Shown: positions 1-5,533, counted from the stretch's first letter. The stretch: DNA of 5,533 nt from G020354785 sp965602045 (GCA_965602045.1 CBFCXR010000180.1:1-5533), one strand, 5' to 3'. Translations and numbers: made by a program. The notes: a model not told the origin generated them from the letters alone.

Positions 1-1178
1 CGGCTATGTCCACCCTGTATTCTTAAACCACAATCTATCTGAAATGAATTTGAATCACTGGTATTAAAATATTCAACAGAAACAGGACGTTCCCATCCGT
101 CTCCAACACCAAATACCGGAGGAATTGACGGTGGTATCGGTGGTCCGGTATAAATATAGATTCCTCCCGTATCAGGATCTTCAACATGAGAAAAAAGCAG
201 GTTCTTGTCAGTTACAAGAGATAAGGTTGGAATATCTAAAAGTGCTTCTTTAACAGAATCTGCAAATCCGGGGTCAACCATCATTTCAGGATCCATCTCA
301 TAATCGGCAATAGCAGTACCCGCTATTGCAGTATACGGACCCCATTCTGCAGGATATCCCGGAGGATCATTAGGCTGATTAATTATATCATCCGGAAATA
401 AATACGTTTGTGTGGTTACTTTGCTCGGATCCTTACCGGCCATAACTGTCACAGCCCTTATTATAGCCGTTGAATTAATATTAATGGGAGATGTATATAG
501 CGTTCCGTTGTCTGCTGCCGGAAAACTTCCATCGGTTGTATAATATATATCAGTATTTTGAATACCCGAAGATATTTCCAAATCGAAGGAAGTATCATAG
601 AATCCGTGTTTTTTATTAAATGCCGGTGCAGGTAATATTTCCGCTCCGGACCCTTCATTGCTTGATCCTGGAGTTGGTTCCGTAAGTCCGACATAAGTAT
701 TTTCATAATATCCAAAGGAGATATCAATTAGTTGCTCTGGGAAAAAAGGATCAAACTCACTAACAGCTATGCCACCAGGATTAAATAATGCAAAGTATTC
801 ACCAGCTCCGCTAAGTTTAAAATTTACATGCAGTTCGTTAGCAGGATCATTCCTGTCTTTACCCGATGCAAATAACACCAGGTAATCATTAGCTCCAATT
901 GTTAATTCCGGAAAAACCCACTTTTGGGATTGGTTTTTATCGTCAGTTAATGACCAATCCTCCAGGTCAACATCTGAGGATGATGTATTGTATATTTCTA
1001 TCCAATCGGAATAATCCCCGTCTTCATCCATGAGTGTAGTTTGGTTCAAAGCCATGAATTCATTTATTCGCAAAGTTTGCGACTGTACCCGGTATATGTT
1101 TGTTAATGACAAAAATAAAATCAAGCACGCTATTAATCCTTTGCTAAATCCTCCTTTATAGTTCCTCATATTCTTCAT
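1..1178 (-). CDS. Secreted lamin-tail / chitobiase-like / CotH-type multidomain protein (N-terminal part, cut by window edge)
   Basis: The minus-strand frame is open from the ATG at 1178 to the window edge: 392 complete codons, with the C-terminus outside. Residues 1-33 look like a signal peptide: a basic start (MKNMRNYKGG), a hydrophobic core at about 15-29 and a likely cut near VQS-QT. Residues about 36-145 resemble a lamin-tail domain (LRINEFMA start, DEDGDYSDWIEIYN, then a DLEDWSLTDD turn). Residues about 184-262 resemble a chitobiase/hexosaminidase C-terminal-like beta domain (IYYTTDGSFP, IIRAVTV). Residues about 361-392 (GWERPVSVEYF, CGLRIQGGHS) match the stretch that precedes or opens a CotH-kinase-like region in such proteins. 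A proline-rich insert lies at 344-356. Family knowledge: these are large exported or surface proteins, often with a type IX secretion tail, of unproven substrate. That tail, and an active CotH domain, cannot be checked here. The start fits the signal peptide; M4 is an alternative. No good Shine-Dalgarno is present. Confidence 0.85.
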   Translation of the reverse strand, partial: MKNMRNYKGGFSKGLIACLILFLSLTNIYRVQSQTLRINEFMALNQTTLMDEDGDYSDWIEIYNTSSSDVDLEDWSLTDDKNQSQKWVFPELTIGANDYLVLFASGKDRNDPANELHVNFKLSGAGEYFALFNPGGIAVSEFDPFFPEQLIDISFGYYENTYVGLTEPTPGSSNEGSGAEILPAPAFNKKHGFYDTSFDLEISSGIQNTDIYYTTDGSFPAADNGTLYTSPININSTAIIRAVTVMAGKDPSKVTTQTYLFPDDIINQPNDPPGYPAEWGPYTAIAGTAIADYEMDPEMMVDPGFADSVKEALLDIPTLSLVTDKNLLFSHVEDPDTGGIYIYTGPPIPPSIPPVFGVGDGWERPVSVEYFNTSDSNSFQIDCGLRIQGGHS

Positions 1179-1545
1179 TTTTGGTTATTTTACCTTTGTA
1201 TTTTTAATTATTATGAAAAAATAGTATATGCAGACTTAAATTAGTTAATTCATCTGAAATTATCACGCATTTAAATATAGTTTATTTTTATTTGCAGTGG
1301 CATGAGCTTTTGCCTTACAGAATATTGAGTATGTATACGAAAAATATACAGTGTCAGATACAAAACTTACAAAGATTTTTAAGGAAAATGCAGTTCAAAA
1401 TTATTATAAATAGAATCATTATGATATATTTCATTCAGTTTAAAGTTAGTAATCTGAAGACTCAATCCATAATAAGAAAAAAACTAATACCTTTATTCTG
1501 ATGAAATACATGGAGGTATAATTATTCAAAATAGAAATGACAATT
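1179..1545. other. Intergenic region with no intact gene and probable gene debris
   Basis: This AT-rich gap separates the divergent secreted-protein and dehydrogenase genes. I see no tRNA, rRNA, insertion-sequence end or tandem repeat. A TACCTTTG octamer (1191-1198, plus) and TAATTTTG (1396-1403, minus) match the Bacteroidota -7 pattern TAnnTTTG, but neither has a clear TTTG about 19 bases upstream, so they may be chance. A small hairpin can form at about 1332-1350 (TGTATA, 7-base loop, TATACA). A GGAGGT at 1512-1517 has no start codon at usable distance except the ATG at 1537, 20 bases on. The coding-like remnant at 1306-1413 is listed separately. Confidence 0.5.
1306..1413 (+). pseudogene. 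Possible 3' remnant of a lost gene
   Basis: Between a TGA at 1303-1305 and a TAG at 1411-1413 runs a 35-codon stretch with no start codon. It reads like a real protein tail: ALQNIEYVYEKY, then VSDTKLTKIFKENAVQNYYK. The alternating charged and hydrophobic residues and the final KIFKENAxxxY pattern resemble the last helix of TIM-barrel amidohydrolases, where a similar K-I-x-x-x-N-A motif is common. That likeness is from memory and weak. A longer TTG-started frame overlaps it (1292-1501), but its product is rich in I, R and K with no domain-like pattern, so I take this shorter frame as the better coding relic. It could equally be chance in AT-rich DNA. Confidence 0.25.
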
Positions 1546-1596
1546 ATGAAAAAAGTTAATATAGCAGAAAAACTAAGTAAGATTATAAGATGCTAA
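1546..1596 (+). pseudogene. Short ORF resembling the N-terminus of a cupin-domain protein (remnant or leader peptide)
   Basis: The ATG at 1546 opens a 16-codon frame, MKKVNIAEKLSKIIRC, ending at TAA 1594-1596. An in-frame ATG at 1537 would add three residues. The first 12 or so residues resemble the opening of a small cupin-domain family common in Bacteroidota and Proteobacteria (pattern KVNLAEKFSLF followed by H-W-x-P-K-I-V-G); this is recalled, not searched. Everything after about residue 13 is missing. The stop lies just inside the next gene: the ORF and the dehydrogenase overlap by 7 bases (1590-1596, ATGCTAA). That layout would also suit a translated leader coupling ribosomes into the dehydrogenase. 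I favour a truncated relic, with modest confidence. Confidence 0.35.
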
Positions 1597-2594
1597 GAAA
1601 TCCGGAAGAAACAAAAATATTCGTATCAAGGAATATTCCAGATACAGGCATTGAGTTAATGCGCAAAGAAAAATTTGATGTTACGATGAGGACAGAAGAC
1701 AGCCCCTTGACTCAAATTGAATTGATTAAAAAAGCTAAACAATACAATGCTTTATTGTGTACTGTTACAGAAAAGATTGATAAATTATTTCTGAATGAAT
1801 GCAAACATCTTGATATTATATCACAGTTTGCAGTAGGATATGATAATATAGATATTAATGAGGCAAACAGTCTGCGTATCCCAATTGGATACACACCCGT
1901 TGTATTGAGTGAAGCAACTGCTGATGTTGCATTCGGATTAATGATTGCTGCATCAAGAAAGATGTTTCATTTACATAAGACTATTTTAAAAGGAGAATGG
2001 GATTATTTCCGGCCCGGGGCGAATCTGGGAATTGAAATAAAAAATAAGATTTTGGGTATATTTGGTTTAGGTCGCATAGGAATTGAGATGGCTAAACGTT
2101 GTAAGGCAGCGTATAATATGGATATTATTTATTCTAATCGAACACCAAATGAGTATGCGGAAAAAACTTACGATGCTAAGCCGGTAAGTTTTGAATATTT
2201 GGTTCAGCATAGTGATGTATTATCTGTTCATTGCAGTCTGAATGAAGAAACTAAAGGTTTATTTGATAAAACTGTTTTTAAAAAAATGAAACAGTCTGCT
2301 ATTTTCATAAATACTTCAAGGGGATTAGTTCATAACGAAATTGACTTAATTGATGCTTTAAAAAATGGTAATATCTGGGGTGCAGGACTGGATGTTACAA
2401 ATCCTGAGCCTATGAAACCTGACAATCCGTTATTATCCATGGAAAATGTGGCTGTTTTACCGCATATTGGTTCTGGTACTGTCGAAACCAGGGATAAGAT
2501 GTCAACGTTAGCTGCAGAAAATATAATAGAGTTCTACAAAGGAAACAGAATACCAGGTATTGTGAATCCTGATATTCTTAATAATATACAATAA
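1590..2594 (+). CDS. D-2-hydroxyacid dehydrogenase, glyoxylate/hydroxypyruvate reductase type
   Basis: This complete 334-residue protein is a usual length for the D-isomer-specific 2-hydroxyacid dehydrogenases, cytosolic enzymes that reversibly reduce 2-keto acids to D-2-hydroxy acids. The N-terminal part opens with KIFVSRNIPDTGIELM at residues 9-24, as in glyoxylate reductases, and has VGYDNID at 82-88. The nucleotide-binding fold carries GLGRIG at 159-164. The second strand ends YSNRT (181-185) rather than in Asp, which suggests NADPH preference (inference). The catalytic triad is present: Arg244 in NTSRG, Glu273 in NPEP, His292 in LPHIG. The exact substrate (glyoxylate, hydroxypyruvate or another keto acid) cannot be read from sequence. 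The start is the only ATG between an upstream in-frame TAA (1578) and the conserved region. It adds MLRNPEET before the usual family start, lacks a ribosome-binding site, and overlaps the 1546-1596 mini-ORF, so initiation may be coupled or borrowed. The gene converges on the sugar kinase. Confidence 0.9.
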   Translation: MLRNPEETKIFVSRNIPDTGIELMRKEKFDVTMRTEDSPLTQIELIKKAKQYNALLCTVTEKIDKLFLNECKHLDIISQFAVGYDNIDINEANSLRIPIGYTPVVLSEATADVAFGLMIAASRKMFHLHKTILKGEWDYFRPGANLGIEIKNKILGIFGLGRIGIEMAKRCKAAYNMDIIYSNRTPNEYAEKTYDAKPVSFEYLVQHSDVLSVHCSLNEETKGLFDKTVFKKMKQSAIFINTSRGLVHNEIDLIDALKNGNIWGAGLDVTNPEPMKPDNPLLSMENVAVLPHIGSGTVETRDKMSTLAAENIIEFYKGNRIPGIVNPDILNNIQ

Positions 2595-2617
2595 AACCGG
2601 TATAAATAAGCCAGGTT
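2595..2617. terminator. Weak hairpin between convergent genes, possible bidirectional terminator
   Basis: AACCGG (2595-2600) can pair with CC-A-GGTT (2611-2617). This gives a six-base-pair stem with one bulged A and a 10-base loop, filling the gap between the two convergent stop codons and touching the kinase stop. The position suits a shared terminator, but the stem is short, it is bulged, and there is no clean U-run on either side. It may be only a remnant of one, or chance. Confidence 0.3.
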
Positions 2618-3695
2618 AGCGTCTTACCCGTGCGTTACCTTCCCAGATACTCCAGATTTGTTCTTCATCGGCAGGTTGAGCGTAGTCGGTATATAGTGTT
2701 GTGACCAATGCACCACTGGCCCAACCGAACTTAATCCATTTTTCCGGAGCCCAGCCTTTCAGTATTGCATAGAGCAAACCTCCGACGAAACCATCACCGC
2801 CTCCGATCCTGTCGAGCACAGTGATTTCGCGAGGTTCCACGACATGCCAGTTTTTGTCTTCAGCTACGATGGCGCCCCACAGATGGCAGTTTGTACTAAC
2901 AACCTGACGCAGCGTGGTAGCAAATACTGAAGCATTCGGAAATGCTTTCTTTACGCGTTCTATCATTTCCTTAAAACTTTCTATTTTAGCAGTGATATCT
3001 TGCCCGCCTGCTTCGGGTCCTTTTATTCCAAGGCATAACTGGAAATCTTCCTCGTTTCCTACAAGGATGTCAGACATTCCTGCGATCTCCTTGAAAATCA
3101 AGCTAAGCTTTTTTTCGCGGTTCTTCCAGAATGAAGCTCGATAGTTAAGATCGAAGGAAATCCGGGACCCGGATTTCTTTGCAGCCCGAGCAAGTTCCTG
3201 GCATAAGATGCCTGTTTCGGGTGACAACGCTGCTATAAGTCCCGATAAATGCACTATCTGTACACCTTCTTTAACGAATATCCGGTCCAGGTCAAAGTCT
3301 TTAGCGTTCATTGTTCTGGCCACCTCACCAGCACGATCATTATGTACCCGCGGTCCGCGTGAACCATAACCACTATCAGCAATATTGAACTGGTGACGAT
3401 AGCCCCATGGCCCTCCTTGCTCAACTTCCTTACCCTCGTATTCTATATGCCGGCTGGCAAGATTGTCCTTGATAAATCTGGCAATCGGACTGTCCTTAAC
3501 AAATGCTGTAAGAACTTTAACAGGAAGTCCGAGATAAGATGCTACGCTCGCCACATTTGACTCAGCACTTGTAGCCTGTAAGTTAAAAGTTTCGCTGCAA
3601 TGTACTGGCTGCCCGTTGGCGGGAGTAATACGAACTCCCATGCTGGTCGGTACGAGTAAGGAATACCTATAGTCATTCCTGAATTTAATTTTCAT
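2616..3695 (-). CDS. PfkB-family sugar kinase, 2-dehydro-3-deoxygluconokinase-like
   Basis: This complete 359-residue cytosolic kinase is of the ribokinase/PfkB fold, which transfers ATP phosphate to a sugar or sugar acid. The second PfkB signature is DRIGGGDGFVGGLLY at 295-309, with Asp301 the expected catalytic base. FDLNYR at 181-186, followed by ASFW, and GNEEDF at 213-218 are typical of 2-dehydro-3-deoxygluconate (KDG) kinases, which feed uronate or pectin breakdown into the Entner-Doudoroff route. The N-terminal lid is unusual: SMGVRITP (18-25) replaces the common GE-x-M-x-R-x-SP, and TSAESN (42-47) replaces GGAEAN, so the substrate may differ from plain KDG. A subfamily with this same start seems familiar in Bacteroidota. 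The start is well supported: AAGGAGGT lies six bases before the ATG. GC in sampled rows (47-52%) is well above the neighbours, suggesting transfer or different expression pressure. No uronate genes lie beside it. Confidence 0.88.
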   Translation of the reverse strand: MKIKFRNDYRYSLLVPTSMGVRITPANGQPVHCSETFNLQATSAESNVASVASYLGLPVKVLTAFVKDSPIARFIKDNLASRHIEYEGKEVEQGGPWGYRHQFNIADSGYGSRGPRVHNDRAGEVARTMNAKDFDLDRIFVKEGVQIVHLSGLIAALSPETGILCQELARAAKKSGSRISFDLNYRASFWKNREKKLSLIFKEIAGMSDILVGNEEDFQLCLGIKGPEAGGQDITAKIESFKEMIERVKKAFPNASVFATTLRQVVSTNCHLWGAIVAEDKNWHVVEPREITVLDRIGGGDGFVGGLLYAILKGWAPEKWIKFGWASGALVTTLYTDYAQPADEEQIWSIWEGNARVRR

Positions 3696-3721
3696 ATAAA
3701 ACCTCCTTTGAATTTAATTTT
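3680..3721. repeat. 13-base direct repeat bracketing the kinase ribosome-binding site and start codon
   Basis: TGAATTTAATTTT occurs at 3680-3692 and again at 3709-3721, 29 bases apart. Read on the minus strand, the copies flank the ribosome-binding site and ATG. The inner copy encodes residues 2-5 of the kinase (KIKF) and the outer one lies just upstream of the AAGGAGGT. The identity is exact over 13 bases; AT-richness makes chance possible, but the placement is notable. Confidence 0.6.
3699..3708 (-). promoter_or_regulatory. Strong Shine-Dalgarno site of the sugar kinase
   Basis: On the minus strand, AAAGGAGGTT sits with its GGAGG core about seven bases before the ATG (3695-3693). It is a near-perfect anti-16S match. 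The other genes in this window have at most a weak purine run, and Bacteroidota generally depend little on this signal, so it fixes this start and marks the kinase as unlike its neighbours. Confidence 0.8.
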
Positions 3722-3842
3722 TAACTCTTTCTTTTTATAAATGATATTTAAGTATTTATATCTTTTTTTATGTCTGTAATGTTATATTCTGCTAATTTAA
3801 GAAACTGATAAATTTATTAATTATTAGAAATGTATATAAATG

Positions 3843-3850
3843 TAACTTTG
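3843..3850 (+). promoter_or_regulatory. Candidate Bacteroidota -7 promoter element for rsgA
   Basis: TAACTTTG matches the Bacteroidota -7 consensus TAnnTTTG. A partial -33 match (TTTA at 3815-3818) lies about 24 bases upstream. It would give the RsgA gene a leader of about 200 bases. The octamer is expected by chance every kilobase or so in such DNA, so this is tentative. Confidence 0.22.
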
Positions 3851-3927
3851 TATAAACAATGCACAATATAATTTTATATTTTTGAAAAATAGTTAACAAA
3901 AATGAAAAAATAAAAAAGTATTGAAGT

Positions 3928-3935
3928 CAAAGTTA
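3928..3935 (-). promoter_or_regulatory. Candidate Bacteroidota -7 promoter element for the sugar kinase
   Basis: The same octamer TAACTTTG appears here on the minus strand, facing the kinase with a leader of about 225 bases. No convincing -33 TTTG is seen. If both this and the plus-strand copy at 3843-3850 are used, the two transcripts would overlap for about 85 bases at their 5' ends. Confidence 0.2.
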
Positions 3936-4065
3936 AGAAACATAAATAGAATAATAAATTCTATGGCAACAGAAAACCGGCGAAATATAGTAACAAAAAT
4001 AGTTTTGCATATGGCGGGACAGTATTCTAAATTATATATTTAACCTGATACCTGAACTGAAAAAA

Positions 4066-5130
4066 ATGACACTGGAAGATTTAGGATATAACCCGGAACT
4101 TGAGAAATATGTAAAGGAAGAAAATCTGACTGATTTTGAAATCGGAAGAATCACGAAGGAGCATAAAGAGAGGTATATTGTAAGAACAGATAAAAATGAA
4201 TTTGAAGCTGAGATAACCGGAAATTTAAGGTATGCTGCAAATAGCCGTACAGATTATCCTGCTGTAGGAGATTGGGTCGCAATCAAGTCTTATGACTCAA
4301 ATTCCGCTATAATATATAATGTATTGCCCCGAAAATCGGCACTTGAGAGACAGGCAATCGGAATGTTCGGAGAAAAACAGATAATTTCCTCAAACGTAGA
4401 TGATGCATTCATTATTCAATCAATTGAAAAGGATTTCAATATTAACCGTTTTGAGCGATACCTAACAATATGTCATTCTGCTAAAATTAAACCTATATTA
4501 ATATTAAGTAAAATTGATCTTTTTACTAAAGAGGAAACACAGAATATTTTAAAGAAACTAAAATCAAGAGTTAAAAAAAACACAATATTTCTTCTTAGCA
4601 ATATAACAAAAGAAGGATATGATCAAATACTATCTATGCTCGAGAAAGGAAAGACATATTGTGTGATTGGCTCCTCAGGAGTTGGCAAATCAACACTGAT
4701 AAATAATCTTCTTGGCAGAGAACTAATGAAAACATCGTCAATAAGTCAGTCTACTAATAAAGGAAAGCATACAACTAATCATAGAGAATTAATAATCCTT
4801 GATAATGGAGGAATATTAATAGATACTCCGGGAATGAGAGAACTTGGTATCACTGACGATGCCCAGGGTATTGTGTCAACATTTGATACAATTATTGATT
4901 TAACTTCAAAATGCAAATTTAATGATTGTACTCATATAAGTGAAAAAGGGTGTGCAGTAGTAAAAGCATTAAATGATGGTGATATTAATAAAGCTACATA
5001 CAAAAATTATTTGAAAATGCTAAAAGAACAAAAATGGTTTCAATCAACTGTTGAGGAAAGAAGAAGAAAAGATAAAAAATTTGGCAAAATGGTTAAGTCA
5101 GTTATGAAAGACAAAAAACAATATAAGTAA
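4066..5130 (+). CDS. rsgA: Small ribosomal subunit biogenesis GTPase RsgA (YjeQ/YloQ family)
   Basis: This complete 354-residue circularly permuted GTPase acts late in 30S subunit assembly by binding the immature subunit and releasing on GTP hydrolysis. An N-terminal OB-fold-like part spans about 22-90 (EAEITGNLRY, PAVGDWVAI). G motifs follow in permuted order: G4 is LSKID at 147-151 (Ser in place of the usual Asn), the P-loop GSSGVGKST at 202-210, the switch region KGKHTTNHRE at 232-241, and G3 DTPG at 253-256. The zinc site is complete: Cys283, Cys288, His290, Cys296 (C-x4-C-x-H-x5-C). The tail from about 332 is strongly basic and probably contacts RNA. The N-terminus (LEDLGYNPELEKY) and length fit a longer RsgA subgroup. 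Many Bacteroidota also carry a shorter, roughly 310-residue RsgA, so this may be a second copy (inference). The first ATG after an AAAAAA run gives the full conserved N-terminus. No strong ribosome-binding site is present. Confidence 0.93.
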   Translation: MTLEDLGYNPELEKYVKEENLTDFEIGRITKEHKERYIVRTDKNEFEAEITGNLRYAANSRTDYPAVGDWVAIKSYDSNSAIIYNVLPRKSALERQAIGMFGEKQIISSNVDDAFIIQSIEKDFNINRFERYLTICHSAKIKPILILSKIDLFTKEETQNILKKLKSRVKKNTIFLLSNITKEGYDQILSMLEKGKTYCVIGSSGVGKSTLINNLLGRELMKTSSISQSTNKGKHTTNHRELIILDNGGILIDTPGMRELGITDDAQGIVSTFDTIIDLTSKCKFNDCTHISEKGCAVVKALNDGDINKATYKNYLKMLKEQKWFQSTVEERRRKDKKFGKMVKSVMKDKKQYK

Positions 5131-5190
5131 TTTATTAGTATATATTTATAGAATAGTAAAATAGGAATACTCTTTACGAATTATCACATT

Positions 5191-5349
5191 ATGATCATGA
5201 ATGAATTTGAAACTATCAGCCAGGAATTATTAACTCTCACTGATGAATGGATATCGGGTTTAAATGAAAAAGTATCACTCAAAGCTATGGTTATTGATTT
5301 CCCCCGGCATTTCAAGCTTCATCTTAATGAAATAAATGAATTATTATAA
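5191..5349 (+). pseudogene. Internally deleted DinB-superfamily remnant, frame preserved
   Basis: A 52-codon ORF starts at ATG 5191; the third codon, ATG 5197, is the likely family start. Residues 3-20 (MNEFETISQELLTLTDEW) read like the first helix of Bacteroidota DinB-family proteins. Residues 28-52 (VSLKAMVIDFPRHFKLHL, then NEINELL) read like their last helix, where a V-x-L-x-x-M-V-x-D-x-x-RH-x-KLH-x-x-EI pattern is typical. Intact members are about 160-175 residues, so some 110-120 central residues, including most of the helical bundle and its metal-binding histidines, appear to be missing while the frame stays open. The family match is recalled, not searched. It is more likely a relic than a working enzyme, though it could still be translated. 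It lies 60 bases after rsgA and ends 11 bases before the YbaN-like gene, suggesting cotranscription. Confidence 0.65.
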
Positions 5350-5360
5350 AGGGAAAAGCT

Positions 5361-5533
5361 ATGCTTAAAGCTATATTAATAATTGCCGGCACTATTTCAC
5401 TTGTTTTGGGAGTAATCGGCATTTTTGTCCCGGGATTACCGACGACACCATTTCTTGTGCTTACTGCCGGATTATACATCAGAAGTTCTAAGAAGCTTTA
5501 TCAATTGTTAATAAGAAATAAATATTTAGGTTC
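5361..5533 (+). CDS. DUF454/YbaN-family inner-membrane protein (N-terminal part, cut by window edge)
   Basis: 57 complete codons are open to the window edge. Residues 4-38 are strongly hydrophobic and contain LGVIGIFVPGLPTTPFLVL at about 16-34, the hallmark G-x-x-G-I-x-x-P-x-LPTTPF of the DUF454 (YbaN) family. The family's usual following segment is also visible: RSSKKLYQLLIRNKYLG, where members typically have a charged R-S-S run and a Y-x-G. These are small cytoplasmic-membrane proteins, usually about 120 residues, of unknown function. The ATG fits the family start; a weak purine run (AAAGGGAAAAG) precedes it. It follows the DinB remnant by 11 bases and so probably lies in the same transcription unit. 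Confidence 0.85.
   Translation, partial: MLKAILIIAGTISLVLGVIGIFVPGLPTTPFLVLTAGLYIRSSKKLYQLLIRNKYLG

Larger units (their letters stand above)
3722..4065. other. AT-rich divergent intergenic region
   Basis: This stretch between the divergent kinase and RsgA genes contains no recognisable gene. It is very AT-rich up to about 3960, then slightly richer. It should hold promoters for both flanking genes; two candidate octamers are listed separately. A 26-codon ORF (3963-4043, starting MATENRRNIV) has no recognisable domain. A small CAAAA-ATAG-TTTTG hairpin at 3994-4007 has no U-tract and no obvious role. No RNA gene or riboswitch is apparent. Confidence 0.6.

Noticed and set aside
461..727. 88-residue open frame, minus strand
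   Set aside because: It lies wholly inside the secreted multidomain gene in another frame and lacks any domain-like pattern; the overlapping frame has clear lamin-tail and chitobiase-like motifs.
1125..1136. Lipobox-like LIAC at residues 15-18 of the secreted protein
   Set aside because: It sits at the start of the hydrophobic core rather than its end, so ordinary signal-peptidase cleavage near residue 33 fits better than a lipoprotein.
1332..1350. Small hairpin TGTATA/TATACA as a terminator or operator
   Set aside because: Only six AT-rich pairs, no U-tract and no paired site elsewhere in the window.
1292..1501. 69-residue open frame, plus strand, TTG start
   Set aside because: Low-complexity product rich in I, R and K with no ribosome-binding site or family motif; another frame in the same DNA looks more protein-like.
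1712..1894. 60-residue open frame, minus strand
   Set aside because: Antisense shadow of the dehydrogenase gene.
2914..3144. 76-residue open frame, plus strand
   Set aside because: Antisense shadow of the sugar kinase gene.
1590..3695. Dehydrogenase and sugar kinase as one pathway or operon
   Set aside because: They are convergent with a 21-base gap and differ in composition, so they cannot share a transcript and no shared substrate is evident.
3963..4043. 26-codon ORF (MATENRRNIV start) upstream of rsgA
   Set aside because: Too short, no ribosome-binding site and no recognisable similarity; probably chance.
1..5533. CRISPR array, insertion sequence, prophage, tRNA or rRNA
   Set aside because: No regularly spaced repeats, transposase or integrase motifs, terminal inverted repeats or cloverleaf-like sequence were seen on either strand.

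Overview
The window looks like chromosomal DNA of a Bacteroidota bacterium, most likely an environmental Bacteroidales/Marinilabiliales-type lineage. The pointers are AT-rich composition (about 22-38% GC in sampled 60-base rows outside one gene), a large secreted protein combining lamin-tail, chitobiase-like and CotH-type segments, weak Shine-Dalgarno sequences before most genes, and a TAnnTTTG promoter-like octamer in the intergenic DNA. These are impressions from reading, not a database placement.

Layout. Positions 1178 down to 1 (minus) hold the N-terminal 392 codons of the exported multidomain protein, cut by the window edge. Positions 1179-1589 hold no intact gene but what look like two gene scars: a C-terminus-like open stretch (1306-1413) and a 16-codon piece resembling the start of a cupin protein (1546-1596). 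The second overlaps the start of a complete D-2-hydroxyacid dehydrogenase (1590-2594, plus). That gene converges, across a 21-base gap, on a complete PfkB-family sugar kinase of the 2-dehydro-3-deoxygluconate kinase type (2616-3695, minus). A 370-base AT-rich divergent region follows, then a complete RsgA-type ribosome-assembly GTPase (4066-5130, plus). After a 60-base gap comes a 52-codon ORF (5191-5349) that reads as the two ends of a DinB-superfamily protein joined in frame with the middle missing. Last is the beginning of a DUF454/YbaN-type membrane protein (5361 to the edge).

How the genes relate. They do not form one pathway. The dehydrogenase and the kinase both act on small hydroxy- or keto-acid metabolites, but they are convergent and separately transcribed, so a shared pathway is not shown. 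RsgA, the DinB remnant and the YbaN-like gene are collinear and could share a transcript. The sugar kinase stands out: about 47-52% GC in sampled rows, a near-perfect AAGGAGGT ribosome-binding site, and a 13-base direct repeat bracketing that site and the start codon.

I see no mobile element, CRISPR array, RNA gene or clearly novel system. The most interesting signals are the three apparent gene scars, especially the in-frame internally deleted DinB-like ORF, and the repeat around the kinase start.
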